Positions 7,969-17,377 are shown, counted from the first letter of the stretch. The stretch: DNA of 41,806 bases from Psychromonas algicola (GCF_004378355.1 NZ_SNUB01000031.1:1-41806), one strand, 5' to 3'. The notes: generated by a model from the letters alone, not told the origin. Made by a program: numbers and translations.

Positions 7969-8374
7969 AGGTTATTACCTCAATTATTTCAGTTGGAATA
8001 GCGGTTGGTTTCATTTTTTGTAAATTTACGCAAGCGATTAGAGTATCCGCTTGGCAAAGAAGTTCCTTATTTTCATCAAATATTTTCTGTCTAAATGTCA
8101 AACTCGCTTTTCGTTGCGAAAGGATTTCGGTTTTAACAGATAATAATTGATTAAATCGAGCGGACTTAATGCAATCCATATCGACTTTTTTTACCATAAA
8201 AGCAATGCCTTGCTCTAACAGAGTATCTTGTTGAATATTACCTTCACGCAAAAACTCAGTACGACCTCGTTCAAAAAACTTCAAATAGTTGGCGTAATAT
8301 ACCACGCCTCCAGCATCTGTATCTTCATAATATATACGAACGGGTAAAATTGAACTTAACACATTGCTTTCCAT
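7958..8374 (-). CDS. ybgC: Acyl-CoA thioesterase YbgC
   Basis: A 138-residue hot-dog-fold thioesterase, first gene of the tol-pal operon. It has the family signature [20 protein letters not shown] (about 15-34), in which D20 is the expected catalytic aspartate, and ERGRTEFLR after it. The enzyme acts on acyl-CoA or acyl-ACP, with an inferred link to phospholipid metabolism. The normal order ybgC-tolQRAB-pal-cpoB is kept. It is separated from the cyd operon by the terminator at 8457-8479. Confidence 0.95.
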   Translation of the reverse strand: MESNVLSSILPVRIYYEDTDAGGVVYYANYLKFFERGRTEFLREGNIQQDTLLEQGIAFMVKKVDMDCIKSARFNQLLSVKTEILSQRKASLTFRQKIFDENKELLCQADTLIACVNLQKMKPTAIPTEIIEVITCAS

Positions 8375-8456
8375 CAGTTAATTATTAATTAAACGCTACT
8401 ACAAGTCTCTATGATTGTCGATAATGTCCTTGTAATTGCTATTTTTCAATCACAAA

Positions 8457-8479
8457 AAAAAGGAGCATCGCTCCTTTTT
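8457..8479. terminator. Terminator of the cydABX-ybgE operon
   Basis: The stem AAAAAGGAGC / GCTCCTTTTT with a 3-nt loop is A/T-flanked on both strands. It lies 26 bases past the ybgE stop and ends in a U run on the minus strand. Confidence 0.85.
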
Positions 8480-8504
8480 GCTTAATAATTCTACTATATC
8501 TTTT

Positions 8505-8807
8505 TTATCTAAAAATAAAAACAGTAAAAGTCAATAATATTAACCAGAAAAAATAAGGGGAAAACAACAGTTTCCATAACCAGAAACGAGGGTAAAAGCC
8601 TAAACCGTGAATAAAAGAGGTACTTAAGGCCAACATAAGTAAGCTTAAATACCCTAATCCTAATGTTACAGCGTCATCTGAAACACGTTGAAAGTTAAAC
8701 AACAACATGCAACTTATGGAGATTCCTGCAAATAAAGAAACTAGACGCGCCAAAAAATAAGAAAAAGGACGATGTAACAAATCAATTGTTTCATTTAATA
8801 CTTTCAT
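8505..8807 (-). CDS. ybgE: Cyd operon protein YbgE
   Basis: A 100-residue inner-membrane protein with about three hydrophobic helices (14-36, 47-68, 76-98). Position (after cydX, before the terminator), size and topology match YbgE, a small protein commonly carried in proteobacterial cyd operons. Its precise role is not known. It follows cydX by 18 bases with a GGACG-type ribosome site. Confidence 0.85.
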   Translation of the reverse strand: MKVLNETIDLLHRPFSYFLARLVSLFAGISISCMLLFNFQRVSDDAVTLGLGYLSLLMLALSTSFIHGLGFYPRFWLWKLLFSPYFFWLILLTFTVFIFR

Positions 8808-8825
8808 TATCGTCCTTCTATAACC

Positions 8826-8948
8826 TTATTCTTCGTTCTCTTGTTTATCTTCAAGCTCATTTGTTTCCACTTGCTCTAACCAAAGGCTATTAATAATACC
8901 CAATGAGCAAGCTAACAAAATGCCTAAAATCCACGCAAAATACCACAT
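8826..8948 (-). CDS. cydX: Cytochrome bd oxidase small subunit CydX
   Basis: A 40-residue protein beginning MWYFAWILGILLACSLGI with a single membrane helix (about 3-24) and an acidic, E/N-rich tail. This is the hallmark of CydX, which is needed for stability and activity of the bd oxidase. The start at 8948 has a strong AAGGAG site 7-8 bases upstream. It sits between cydB (14 bases away) and ybgE, as in E. coli. Confidence 0.93.
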   Translation of the reverse strand: MWYFAWILGILLACSLGIINSLWLEQVETNELEDKQENEE

Positions 8949-8962
8949 ATAAAACTCCTTAA

Positions 8963-10102
8963 TTAATACGCAGAATGTTTATATTTATCCATAAACACTT
9001 TGCCAATTCGACCAAACATTTTGAAATAAGCCCAACTTGTATATAACAAAATTAATGGAATAAAGATAACCGCAGTAAAAGTCATAATATTTAACGTCAT
9101 TTCACTCGATACTGCATCCCAAACCGTAAAGCTCGCATTTGGGTTAAGGCTTGATGGCATAATAAAAGGAAACATACTAAATGCACATGTCATCAACACA
9201 CCTACAATCGCAATACTCGTACTGGTAAAAGCCAATGCACTACAGTTCTTTTTACTCGCAACCCAAGCGAATAAAGGAAATAGCAAACCGATTGCCGGTG
9301 CAATTATAGATAATGGATATTTATCGTAATTAACTAACCACGCCCCCGTTTGTAATTCCGCAGTTTTTAATAATGGATTAGAAGGACCGTTAGTATCAAT
9401 AACCGAAGTTAAGACATAACCATCAATACCCTTTGCTATCCAAATACCCGCAATAGCAAAAATGGCAACAACGATAGGCGCAAGAATAAGCGAAACCTTA
9501 CGAGCACGCTCTCTTACTTCACCTTCTGTTTTCATCTGTAACCAAGTGGACCCTTGCAATACAAATAAGAGAACAGTAAAAATGCCTACGAGCAAACCAA
9601 ATGGGTTTAATAACTCGAAGAAGCTGCCTTCATAAGTTGAACGTAAAAATTCATCAAGTTGAAATGGAACACCTTGCAGTAAATTACCAAAGGCAACGCC
9701 AATAATAAGCGGCGGAACAGTGCTTCCTGCAAAAATTCCCCAATCCCAACTTTTACGCCAGCGAGGATCTGCAATTTTACTACGATAATCAAAACCAACA
9801 GGTCTAAAGAATAAGGCGAATAGGGTAAGCATCATCGCAACATAAAAACCTGAAAATGCAGTGGCATAAACCGCTGGCCAAGCTGCAAAAATAGCTCCCG
9901 CAGCTAATACTAACCAAACTTGGTTGCCTTCCCAATGCGGCGCAATACTATTTATCATAATACGACGATCATCGTCAGTTTTTCCAATCACAGGCAATAA
10001 CGCACCCACTCCCATATCGAAGCCGTCAGTAACAACAAATCCGATAAGTAAAACGCAGATTAAGACCCACCAAATGACTTTTAATACTTCGTAATCAAAC
10101 AT
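8963..10102 (-). CDS. cydB: Cytochrome bd ubiquinol oxidase subunit II
   Basis: A 379-residue membrane protein with eight or nine hydrophobic helices, starting MFDYEVLKVIWWVLICVLLI and carrying the conserved VVTDGFDMGVGALLP (23-37) and HWEGNQVWLV (55-64). With CydA it forms the high-affinity quinol oxidase used at low oxygen. It follows cydA by 9 bases. The length equals that of E. coli CydB. Confidence 0.97.
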   Translation of the reverse strand: MFDYEVLKVIWWVLICVLLIGFVVTDGFDMGVGALLPVIGKTDDDRRIMINSIAPHWEGNQVWLVLAAGAIFAAWPAVYATAFSGFYVAMMLTLFALFFRPVGFDYRSKIADPRWRKSWDWGIFAGSTVPPLIIGVAFGNLLQGVPFQLDEFLRSTYEGSFFELLNPFGLLVGIFTVLLFVLQGSTWLQMKTEGEVRERARKVSLILAPIVVAIFAIAGIWIAKGIDGYVLTSVIDTNGPSNPLLKTAELQTGAWLVNYDKYPLSIIAPAIGLLFPLFAWVASKKNCSALAFTSTSIAIVGVLMTCAFSMFPFIMPSSLNPNASFTVWDAVSSEMTLNIMTFTAVIFIPLILLYTSWAYFKMFGRIGKVFMDKYKHSAY

Positions 10103-10111
10103 AATTAGTCC

Positions 10112-11671
10112 TTATCCTTGTTTATTTTCAAGTTGTTCAAAGTGATATCTACCTGTTTTTAAACTACTTGGACCCAAGCGAGCAAAACGGAACATCAAGA
10201 ACATTTCTACAGCGAGTAATACGGTGTAGAAAACAACAATTGAAACAATACTAAATAATAGCTGCTCAACCGAAACAGAAGACACGCCTATATGAGTAGG
10301 TAGGACTTCTGCAATCGCCCAAGGTTGACGTCCAAATTCAGCAATGAACCAGCCTGCTTCTATTGCTATCCATGGTAACGGTAAACTATAAAGGCATATT
10401 TTAAGGAATAGTTTATTGCTTCCAATTTTATTTTTAGCTGATTGATAAAAAGCAAACACAAAAATAAACAGCATTGCCACACCAGAGCCAACCATTAAGC
10501 GGAATGACCAAAATAAAGGTGCAACGCTAGGAATACTATCGTCAACGGCTAATTGAATTTGCTCTTCAGTTGCATCAACAACATTCGGAGCATAAACCTT
10601 TAACAACAACCCATAACCAAGGTCTTGTTTTACTTCTTCAAAGGCAGCGATGTTTTCAGGGGTTTGCTCACCAGCTTTTAATTGATTGAGTAATCCATAA
10701 GCTAGCATACCGTTGCGAATACGCACTTCGTGCTCATCCATTAACTGTTTTAAGCCTTTCACTTCTTTATCAAGAGAGCGTGTTGCTATTAAACCTAATG
10801 CGTAAGGTATTTTTACTGCATAATCTGTTGTTTGCTCTTCTTGATTCGGGATACCAATAAGAGTAAAAGATGCAGGAGCTGGATGCGTTTCCCATTCAGA
10901 CTCTATTGCAGCTAGTTTTACTTTTTGTACATCACCGATTTCATAACCACTTTCATCTCCTAAAATAATAGTACATAGAATACCTGCTGTACCAAAAGCA
11001 GCGGCAATCGCAAAAGAACGTTTAGCAAAAGCAAGATCGCGCCCTTTTAATAAGTAATATGAACTAATAGCTAAGACGAACATTGCACCAGCGACATAAC
11101 CAGAGGCAACAGTGTGAACAAATTTAACTTGTGCAACCGGATTAAGCACTAACTCAGCAAAGCTTGTCATTTCCATACGCATCGTTTCGTAATTAAACTC
11201 TGCGCCGACAGGATTCTGCATCCATGCATTAGCGACTAATATCCATAGAGCCGACATACTTGAGCCGAATGCGACGAAAAATGTCGCCATAAGATGCTGT
11301 AGTTTTGAAAGCCTATCCCAACCGAAAAAGAATAACCCAACAAAAGTAGATTCTAAAAAGAAGGCCATCATGCCCTCAATGGCTAAAGGAGCACCAAATA
11401 CGTCGCCTACATAATGAGAATAATATGACCAGTTTGTACCAAATTGAAATTCCATGGTTAGGCCTGTGGCAACACCAATGGCAAAGTTGATCGCAAATAA
11501 TTTACCCCAGAACTTAGTCATGTCCTTATAAATTTCTTTACTTGTCATTACATAAAGTGATTCCATTATCACAAGGATCCAAGCGAGGCCTAATGTTAAA
11601 GGAACAAATAAAAAGTGATACATTGCAGTCATAGCAAACTGGAACCGCGATAAATCAACAATCTCTTCCAT
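10112..11671 (-). CDS. cydA: Cytochrome bd ubiquinol oxidase subunit I
   Basis: A 519-residue inner-membrane subunit that carries hemes b558, b595 and d and oxidises ubiquinol. Heme ligands match E. coli numbering: H19, H186 and M393. The proton-channel residues E99 and E107 are present, and the GRQPW motif is at 447-451. The loop between H186 and M393 is long, the long-Q-loop type. It is the first gene of cydA-cydB-cydX-ybgE. A long upstream region (11672-12265) with FNR- and ArcA-like sites suggests control by oxygen. Confidence 0.98.
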   Translation of the reverse strand: MEEIVDLSRFQFAMTAMYHFLFVPLTLGLAWILVIMESLYVMTSKEIYKDMTKFWGKLFAINFAIGVATGLTMEFQFGTNWSYYSHYVGDVFGAPLAIEGMMAFFLESTFVGLFFFGWDRLSKLQHLMATFFVAFGSSMSALWILVANAWMQNPVGAEFNYETMRMEMTSFAELVLNPVAQVKFVHTVASGYVAGAMFVLAISSYYLLKGRDLAFAKRSFAIAAAFGTAGILCTIILGDESGYEIGDVQKVKLAAIESEWETHPAPASFTLIGIPNQEEQTTDYAVKIPYALGLIATRSLDKEVKGLKQLMDEHEVRIRNGMLAYGLLNQLKAGEQTPENIAAFEEVKQDLGYGLLLKVYAPNVVDATEEQIQLAVDDSIPSVAPLFWSFRLMVGSGVAMLFIFVFAFYQSAKNKIGSNKLFLKICLYSLPLPWIAIEAGWFIAEFGRQPWAIAEVLPTHIGVSSVSVEQLLFSIVSIVVFYTVLLAVEMFLMFRFARLGPSSLKTGRYHFEQLENKQG

Positions 11672-11850
11672 TGTATTCTCCTAAAGTTACAAAATGGTAA
11701 AAATCAAAACGATCATATTTCTTATTACTTAGTATTCGCTGTTAGCTTAAATTGTTAAAAAGAGTCATAGGTTGAAGCTATGTAAAATATACGGATAAGC
11801 AGCCTAAATAGTTTTCACAATCAGCAAAAAATAATGTTCACTAGAGGAGT

Positions 11851-11889
11851 AAAAAAGATGCCTTTAATTGCTAATAATTTTTGAGGCAT
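11851..11889 (-). terminator. Possible attenuator or sRNA terminator in the cydA leader
   Basis: On the minus strand, ATGCCT...AGGCAT (with an inner AATT/AATT pairing) is followed at once by c and six T (11856-11851). It resembles an intrinsic terminator about 180 bases before cydA. The outer stem is only 6 bp, so this is uncertain. Confidence 0.4.
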
Positions 11890-11982
11890 TTTTCACTTCC
11901 TTAAAATAAATGAACTAAAAAACAATGAAAAGACACAAGTGTTAACTCGATGTAACAATAACCCTGAAACAACAATTCACAG

Positions 11983-12020
11983 TTAACCGATCATTAACAG
12001 ACACTTAACTAACCTTTAAC
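11983..12020 (-). promoter_or_regulatory. Four phased GTTAA repeats: probable ArcA-P binding array
   Basis: TTAAC on the plus strand (GTTAA on the minus) starts at 11983, 11994, 12005 and 12016, a spacing of exactly 11 bp each time. Direct repeats of GTTA-type motifs at about one helical turn are the known layout of ArcA sites, and cyd operons are known ArcA targets. A further GTTAAC is at 11941-11946. Confidence 0.7.
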
Positions 12021-12050
12021 ATCAGTAACTTACAGGCCAGTTGTTGTTTA

Positions 12051-12079
12051 TTTATACTGCTAATCTTGATCTTGATCAA
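12051..12079 (-). promoter_or_regulatory. Candidate sigma-70 promoter overlapped by a perfect FNR box
   Basis: TTGAT-CTTG-ATCAA (12066-12079) matches the FNR consensus TTGAT-N4-ATCAA at every fixed position. On the minus strand its half TTGATC (12079-12074) is followed by 17 bases and TATAAA (12056-12051), a plausible promoter. With the box over the -35, FNR might repress this start or act on another one. Confidence 0.65.
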
Positions 12080-12133
12080 GAATAAAAAGGCATTAAAAAA
12101 ATGTTTTTATACTCTTTGTTAAAAATGATGGAA

Positions 12134-12180
12134 ATTAAAAAGTTAAATTAAAAAGTTAAATTAAAAAGTTAAATTAAAAA
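12134..12180. repeat. 13-bp tandem repeat, three and a half copies
   Basis: The unit ATTAAAAAGTTAA is repeated perfectly at 12134, 12147 and 12160, with a partial copy from 12173. It lies between the FNR box and the 3' end of ruvB. Confidence 0.9.
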
Positions 12181-12265
12181 ATGTAAACAGAAAAGATGTT
12201 GTAAAGCGAGGAACGAAGTTGTTAACTTATCTTTAAATGACTCAATAAGTTAACAAACAAATCGA

Positions 12266-13273
12266 TCAGATAGCAGGTTTATCGAACCCAAAATGTAGAT
12301 AAGTACGATTAGTGGCAATACGCCCTCGAGGTGTACGTTGTAAAAAACCCTGTTGAATTAAATAAGGCTCAAGTACGTCTTCAATGGTTTCTTTTTCTTC
12401 ACCAATGGCTGCGGCTAAATTATCTAAACCAACAGGCCCGCCTTGAAAAGTATCTAAAATTGCCATTAATAATTTACGATCCATATAATCAAAGCCTTCT
12501 TGATCCACTTCTAACATATCAAGTGCTTGTTTTGCGATATCATCGTTAATTACGTTCGCTTTTTTCACCTGAGCAAAATCACGCACCCTTCGCAGCAGGC
12601 GATTCGCAATACGTGGCGTACCACGAGAACGTCGAGCAACTTCAATGGCACCTGATTCATCCATTTCTAGTTCTAAGTGCGTGGCGCTACGCATGACGAT
12701 TTTAGTTAATGACTTTAAATCATAATATTCTAAACGTTGAACAATACCAAAACGGTCACGTAACGGAGAGGTTAATGAGCCTGCGCGTGTCGTTGCACCA
12801 ATTAAGGTAAAAGGCGGTAGATCTAGTTTAATAGAACGCGCAGCAGGGCCTTCACCAATCATGATATCAAGCTGATAATCTTCCATTGCGGGATATAAGA
12901 TTTCTTCAACTATCGGACTTAGGCGATGTATTTCATCGATAAATAAAACATCATTTTCTTCAAGGTTGGTTAATAAAGCCGCTAAATCTCCAGCTTTTTC
13001 TAAGATTGGTCCAGAAGTTGTTTTAATATTCACTTCAAGTTCGTTAGCCACAATATGCGATAACGTTGTTTTACCTAAACCGGGAGGTCCAAAAATAAGC
13101 AAATGGTCTAAGGCTTCTGAACGCTGTCGAGCTGCTTCAATAAAGATTTCCATTTGTGCATTTACTTGAGGCTGCCCTTCATAATCAGCTAATAATTTAG
13201 GCCGAATGGCTCTATCAATAAAACTATCATCAACTTTTTGGGTGCCTGAAATAAGGCGATCTTCTTCAATCAT
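12266..13273 (-). CDS. ruvB: Holliday junction branch migration DNA helicase RuvB
   Basis: A 335-residue AAA+ motor that drives branch migration with RuvA. The Walker A motif GPPGLGKT is at 62-69, Walker B FIDEIH at 111-116, and the sensor/arginine-finger region [18 protein letters not shown] at about 158-175. A C-terminal winged helix ends near YLHFGF. Length and motifs are normal. It is the last gene of the ruv group, 46 bases after ruvA. No LexA-type operator is visible near it. Confidence 0.98.
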   Translation of the reverse strand: MIEEDRLISGTQKVDDSFIDRAIRPKLLADYEGQPQVNAQMEIFIEAARQRSEALDHLLIFGPPGLGKTTLSHIVANELEVNIKTTSGPILEKAGDLAALLTNLEENDVLFIDEIHRLSPIVEEILYPAMEDYQLDIMIGEGPAARSIKLDLPPFTLIGATTRAGSLTSPLRDRFGIVQRLEYYDLKSLTKIVMRSATHLELEMDESGAIEVARRSRGTPRIANRLLRRVRDFAQVKKANVINDDIAKQALDMLEVDQEGFDYMDRKLLMAILDTFQGGPVGLDNLAAAIGEEKETIEDVLEPYLIQQGFLQRTPRGRIATNRTYLHFGFDKPAI

Positions 13274-13319
13274 TAGCGACTCTGTTAATTACTAAAATAA
13301 GTGTTTTTATGATTAATAT

Positions 13320-13943
13320 TTATATCATATTTTTTAAGGAACTGCGGATAAGCGCTTCACAGTCCATGCCTTCTTGATAAACTTGTTGGATTGTTTTTTC
13401 TGCAATAGCAGGTTTGTAGCCTAATGCGATCAAAGCACTAATTGCTTCATCTTTTGCATTACCACTCACAAAAGTGCTTTCAAAATCATTGATTAATGAA
13501 AGTCTATCTGATTCTGGTGTTAATAGATCAGAGCCCCCCCAATTTTTAAGACGATCTTTCATTTCAACGACGAGACGTTCAGCTGTTTTTTTACCTACGC
13601 CTGGTAATTTTACTAGAGTTGTTACGGCATCATTATTGATACATTGTACAAATTGATTCGCAGACATACCTGATAAAATAGCTAAGGCAAGCTTAGGCCC
13701 AACCCCATTCACTTTAATTAGTTCACGAAACATTGCTCGCTCATGTTTATCAGCAAAGCCATATAGTAACTGTGCATCTTCACGTACAACAAAATGCGTA
13801 TAAACAATGGCTTCCTCACCGACTGCCGGCAAAGGATAAAAAGAGCTCATAGGTAATTGAATTTCATAACCCACACCAGACACATCCAATAGAATCTCTG
13901 GAGGTTGCTTTTCTAATAAAATACCGCGTAACAATCCAATCAT
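13320..13943 (-). CDS. ruvA: Holliday junction DNA-binding protein RuvA
   Basis: A 207-residue subunit that binds the four-way junction and recruits RuvB. It has an N-terminal OB fold ([15 protein letters not shown]), two helix-hairpin-helix motifs at about 70-130 ([15 protein letters not shown] and [20 protein letters not shown]) and a C-terminal domain contacting RuvB. An in-frame start 7 codons upstream (13964) exists, but the ATG at 13943 matches the family start MIG and has GGAAG in place. The coding strand has a run of seven G near 13534-13540, a site where sequencing frameshifts could arise; the frame is intact here. Confidence 0.97.
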   Translation of the reverse strand: MIGLLRGILLEKQPPEILLDVSGVGYEIQLPMSSFYPLPAVGEEAIVYTHFVVREDAQLLYGFADKHERAMFRELIKVNGVGPKLALAILSGMSANQFVQCINNDAVTTLVKLPGVGKKTAERLVVEMKDRLKNWGGSDLLTPESDRLSLINDFESTFVSGNAKDEAISALIALGYKPAIAEKTIQQVYQEGMDCEALIRSSLKNMI

Positions 13944-14057
13944 ATCACTTCCTATTTTTTCCACTTAGGCACAAAATTTAAACAAACTAAAAATTAATGA
14001 TGCTAAGCATAAGAAACAACTGATTAAATATCCAGTCCTTTTTTGAAGCGCAAATAT

Positions 14058-14945
14058 TTATCTAAGCCATTTTTTAATTTTATTTTCGAAAACAAATACT
14101 AATATCCCAGTCCAAATACAGGCAAAGGTAAATAGTTTAATAAAAGAAATCGGCTCCTTATAAACTAACACCGCAATAAAAAATACGATGGAAGGTGCAA
14201 GGTATTGAAAAAAACCTAAAGTTGAAAGTGATAATCTTAAAGCGGCTTGACCAAAAAAGATAAGTGGTAATGCTGTCACAACACCAGCAAACATTAGCCA
14301 TAGATCTAACGACAAATCATTATTTAAAAAATTAGAAGTGCTACTCTCAGCAAAGGCTAATACGTAAACAAGGGCAATGGGCAGCACCACCAGCGTTTCA
14401 AGGAATAAACCGGTAATCGCTTTTACTTTCACTTTTTTTCGTAACAAACCATAACAAGCGAAACTTAATGGTAAAACTAATGAGACCCAAGGCAATTCAC
14501 CTAGTTGCCATGCTTGCGCTGCAACCCCAATAAAAGCAAGGCTCACGGCGAACCATTTTAAACGAGAAAGACGTTCATTTAAAAAAACAAAACCGAGTAA
14601 AACATTAAATAATGGGTTAATAAAGTAGCCTAGACTCGTTTCTAACATCCGATCATTATTAACAGCCCAAATAAAAACTAGCCAGTTACCGCTAATCAAC
14701 AACGAAGTAATTGTTAACATGAACAAGTTTTTAAAAGATCGGAGCACTTGCAATACATTAGGCCAATCTTTTAAATAACTAATAAAAAGCGCGGTCACTA
14801 AAGTAGACCAAATAACTCGATGCGCCAAAATTTCGTAAACAGGAATCGCTTCCAGATATTTAAAATAAAGTGGAGCAATACCCCACATTAAATAAGCACC
14901 TAAAGCATAAAAGATACCGAGCTGTGAATCTGGTAATTTGTACAT
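14058..14945 (-). CDS. rarD: EamA-family permease RarD
   Basis: A 295-residue inner-membrane protein with ten predicted helices in two EamA halves. The N-terminus GIFYALGAYLMWGIAPLYFKYL (about 10-31) and the AHRVIWS segment are typical of RarD. The family is described as drug/metabolite transporters, with the substrate for RarD unsettled. It lies between ruvC and ruvA on the same strand, with 69 bases to ruvC and 114 to ruvA, an uncommon place. Confidence 0.9.
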   Translation of the reverse strand: MYKLPDSQLGIFYALGAYLMWGIAPLYFKYLEAIPVYEILAHRVIWSTLVTALFISYLKDWPNVLQVLRSFKNLFMLTITSLLISGNWLVFIWAVNNDRMLETSLGYFINPLFNVLLGFVFLNERLSRLKWFAVSLAFIGVAAQAWQLGELPWVSLVLPLSFACYGLLRKKVKVKAITGLFLETLVVLPIALVYVLAFAESSTSNFLNNDLSLDLWLMFAGVVTALPLIFFGQAALRLSLSTLGFFQYLAPSIVFFIAVLVYKEPISFIKLFTFACIWTGILVFVFENKIKKWLR

Positions 14946-15014
14946 TTTATCTCCACCCGATTAAGACTCATCCATGAGAGATAAAGGTCGATATGAAAGT
15001 GAATAAAAATAGAG

Positions 15015-15536
15015 TTAGCGAAAGCGCCCTCTTACTGTTTTTTTAACTTGTCCAGCCATAGCAACCAATGATTGTGCGGTATGAGCATGGCAAATTGCGA
15101 CTGCTAACCCATCAGCAGCATCAGCTTGTGGACGACCAGATAAGTTTAATATTTGCATTACCATGGATTGTACTTGCTCTTTGGTTGCAGCACCGGTACC
15201 AACAACGGCTTGTTTAATCTGCCTTGCAGAATATTCACAAACATATAAATCAGATTGTGTGGCAGCGACCATTGCAGCACCTCTTGCTTGACCTAACTTT
15301 AATGCTGAATCTGGATTTTTAGCCATAAACACTTGTTCGATAGCAAATTCACTTGGTTGGTATTGCTGAATTATCTCTGCGATACCGTTAAAAATCATAT
15401 TCAACTTAGGTGCTAACGTATCCCCTTTTGTTCGAATACAACCGCTCGCCAAATAAATACATTGGCTGCCTTTTTGTTGAATAACGCCATATCCAGTAAT
15501 ACGAGATCCAGGGTCAATGCCTAATATAATGCTCAA
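15015..15536 (-). CDS. ruvC: Crossover junction endodeoxyribonuclease RuvC
   Basis: A 173-residue resolvase that cuts Holliday junctions. The acidic active site is complete: D8 (GIDPGS), E67 (FAIEQVF), D139 and D142 ([10 protein letters not shown]). The size is normal (E. coli 173). It is followed on the same strand by rarD, then ruvA and ruvB. No yebC is seen upstream; the next gene is a LysR regulator. Confidence 0.98.
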   Translation of the reverse strand: MSIILGIDPGSRITGYGVIQQKGSQCIYLASGCIRTKGDTLAPKLNMIFNGIAEIIQQYQPSEFAIEQVFMAKNPDSALKLGQARGAAMVAATQSDLYVCEYSARQIKQAVVGTGAATKEQVQSMVMQILNLSGRPQADAADGLAVAICHAHTAQSLVAMAGQVKKTVRGRFR

Positions 15537-15670
15537 ATAGTATCCACTATGTTAAAAAGCGATCAACAATGACATTTAATAAATTAAGTCATTGAGTCAA
15601 TCGCATAAGTTACAATAAAAATAAAGTCGCTAGTGTGGCTTAGGATTTAATAAAAAGCTACCTTTAGCGT

Positions 15671-16621
15671 TTAAACTGAGTGTTTCTTTGATACAAAATG
15701 ATGCTCTAAAAAACGGTTACATAATGCAGCAACATTTTCTTCCTCTGATAATACAAATTCAACAAAGGCTTTAGCAATAGGCGATAAATGCTTACTTTCA
15801 TGATGCACGACGTACCATGTTTTTACTAATGGAAAACCTTCCACCTTTAACTCCACCAGCGTATTCGTCGCTAATTCAAGTGCAACACTATGACGAGACA
15901 CAGCAGAGATCCCCAAATCAGCCATCACCGCTTGCTTAATGGTTTCACTATTTCCTAAGGTCATATTGACAGATAATTCTACCCCACCGGCTTTCACCAC
16001 CTCTTCTATTGCTTTTCGAGTGCCAGAGCCTTTTTCCCTATGAATAAAAGCATGTTGAGATAATTCAGTCAGCGCTATATTGTCACGCTTTGCTAAAGCA
16101 TGCTGCGGGCTTGCTATCAAAATAATTGGATTCTCAACAAAAGGATGTTTAGTTAACGGTATATTTTCAGGCAGCAACCCCATGATCACGAGGTCATCTT
16201 TATTTTCATGTAAGCGCTCTATGATTTGTTCTCGATTGACAATATCAAGATGTAAGTTCACTTTGGGGTGTCGTTTATGAAAAGCCCCGAGTAAATGCGG
16301 GGTAAAATATTTGGCACTGGTGACCGCTGATAAACAGAAATCCCCCGTTAGTTCGCCTTTTAAACCACTTAAAGTCATATCAATATTATCGAAACTGACA
16401 AATAATTCGTCGCAAAACTGCTTTAACGCTTTACCAGCGTTGGTGAGATAAAGTGTTTTACCGATTTTTTCAAATAAGAAAAGATCTAAATTATTTTCTA
16501 ATTGTTTCAATTGAATGCTAACAGCTGGTTGTGATAATCCCAGTTTATCGGCTGCTTTGGTATAATTCATTGAGATCGCCACTTGGCGGAAAACCTTGAG
16601 TTGGTGTAACGTTGCGCGCAT
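15671..16621 (-). CDS. LysR-family transcriptional regulator (CbbR-like)
   Basis: A 316-residue regulator. An N-terminal winged helix-turn-helix (about 3-62, NYTKAADKLGLSQPAVSIQLKQLE) is followed by a periplasmic-binding-like effector domain (about 90-300). It most resembles the CbbR/RbcR branch, which responds to carbon-fixation metabolites, but this is a judgement by eye. It is divergent from a beta-carbonic anhydrase with a 105-base shared upstream region, the usual layout for a LysR protein controlling its neighbour. Inference: it regulates the carbonic anhydrase. Confidence 0.85.
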   Translation of the reverse strand: MRATLHQLKVFRQVAISMNYTKAADKLGLSQPAVSIQLKQLENNLDLFLFEKIGKTLYLTNAGKALKQFCDELFVSFDNIDMTLSGLKGELTGDFCLSAVTSAKYFTPHLLGAFHKRHPKVNLHLDIVNREQIIERLHENKDDLVIMGLLPENIPLTKHPFVENPIILIASPQHALAKRDNIALTELSQHAFIHREKGSGTRKAIEEVVKAGGVELSVNMTLGNSETIKQAVMADLGISAVSRHSVALELATNTLVELKVEGFPLVKTWYVVHHESKHLSPIAKAFVEFVLSEEENVAALCNRFLEHHFVSKKHSV

Positions 16622-16661
16622 AACTTGGCATTAACCTTTGTTTATAGTAAAAATAAATTAT

Positions 16662-16677
16662 ATTAATTTTTATTAAT
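16662..16677. promoter_or_regulatory. Possible LysR operator between the regulator and carbonic anhydrase
   Basis: ATTAAT-TTTT-ATTAAT is a dyad in the divergent intergenic region that fits the loose T-N11-A LysR pattern. The region is very AT-rich, so chance is likely. Confidence 0.25.
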
Positions 16678-16726
16678 GCTTTTTATCCTATATTATCTGT
16701 TGTATGTCAATAATAAGGGAAACCCC

Positions 16727-17362
16727 ATGTCTGCTACAGATAAGTTACTTGCTGGCTATCAGCGCTTTCGCGAAGGATATTACCAAAAGAATCAAGAGCA
16801 ATTATTTAAACTAGCCAAAGAAGGGCAATCTCCTAAAATAGCCATTGTTAGCTGTTCAGATTCACGTGTTGATCCCACTGTTATTTTAGATTGTGAACCG
16901 GGAGACCTATTTGTTATTCGTAATGTAGCGAACTTAGTACCGCCATGTGAAGATACTGAAAATTATCACGGCACCAGCGCGGCATTAGAATTTGCAGTAA
17001 CATCATTAGAAGTTGAAAGCATTATTGTCCTAGGCCACACCCAATGTGGCGGTATTAAATCACTGATTGATAATGCAAATAAAAAAGTAGATAAAAGCTT
17101 TATTTCAAAGTGGATGATGCAGCTTGAGAGCGTGCGTGATGAGATTATTGCCGATAAGCGCCTTACCGATCAAAAAAGCCGATATAGTTGCTGCGAAAAG
17201 AAAGGAGTACAGCAATCATTAGATAATCTAATGACTTTCCCTTGGATCAAAGAACGTGTTGAATCAGGGACGCTAAAACTTCATGGCTGGCGTTACGATC
17301 TTTATAGCTCTGAATTATGTGCTTTAGATGAAAATACACATTCGTTTATACGTATTAGTTAA
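16727..17362 (+). CDS. Beta-class carbonic anhydrase
   Basis: A 211-residue enzyme that interconverts CO2 and bicarbonate. Zinc ligands are C43 and D45 with partner R47 in CSDSRVDP, then H104 and C107 in GHTQCGG. I chose the ATG at 16727 because it follows AAGGGA at 16714-16719 and matches the family N-terminus; an ATG 17 codons upstream lacks a ribosome site. Divergent from the LysR gene. It ends before the hairpin at 17378-17406. The family includes can and cynT; which one cannot be told from sequence alone. Confidence 0.95.
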   Translation: MSATDKLLAGYQRFREGYYQKNQEQLFKLAKEGQSPKIAIVSCSDSRVDPTVILDCEPGDLFVIRNVANLVPPCEDTENYHGTSAALEFAVTSLEVESIIVLGHTQCGGIKSLIDNANKKVDKSFISKWMMQLESVRDEIIADKRLTDQKSRYSCCEKKGVQQSLDNLMTFPWIKERVESGTLKLHGWRYDLYSSELCALDENTHSFIRIS

Positions 17363-17377
17363 TAGAAAAAGCATTAA

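Larger units (their letters stand above)
11672..12265. other. 594-base intergenic control region of the cyd operon
   Basis: No protein gene is supported here. Going from ruvB toward cydA it holds a 13-bp tandem repeat (12134-12180), an FNR-type palindrome (12066-12079) overlapping a possible -35, a possible -10 (12051-12056), four GTTAA repeats at 11-bp steps (11983-12020) and a hairpin with a U run (11851-11889). cydA begins at 11671 with a GGAG site. An 8-codon plus-strand frame at 11858-11884 is not convincing. Confidence 0.7.

Noticed and set aside
8145-8374. Possible extra gene overlapping ybgC on the plus strand.
   Set aside because: ybgC has full family motifs over this region; the plus frame is short and without support.
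11858-11884. Eight-codon plus-strand frame (MPLIANNF) with a good GAGGAG site.
   Set aside because: It is on the opposite strand to cydA with no downstream gene, and its bases are better explained by the minus-strand hairpin.
12100-12130. A plus-strand promoter (TATACT at 12108) downstream of the FNR box.
   Set aside because: No gene follows in that direction before the ruvB 3' end, and the spacing to the FNR box (about 47) does not fit a standard activated promoter.
13534-13540. Run of seven C (G on the coding strand) in ruvA, a possible frameshift.
   Set aside because: The RuvA frame is intact and conserved on both sides, so there is no sign of an error or programmed shift.
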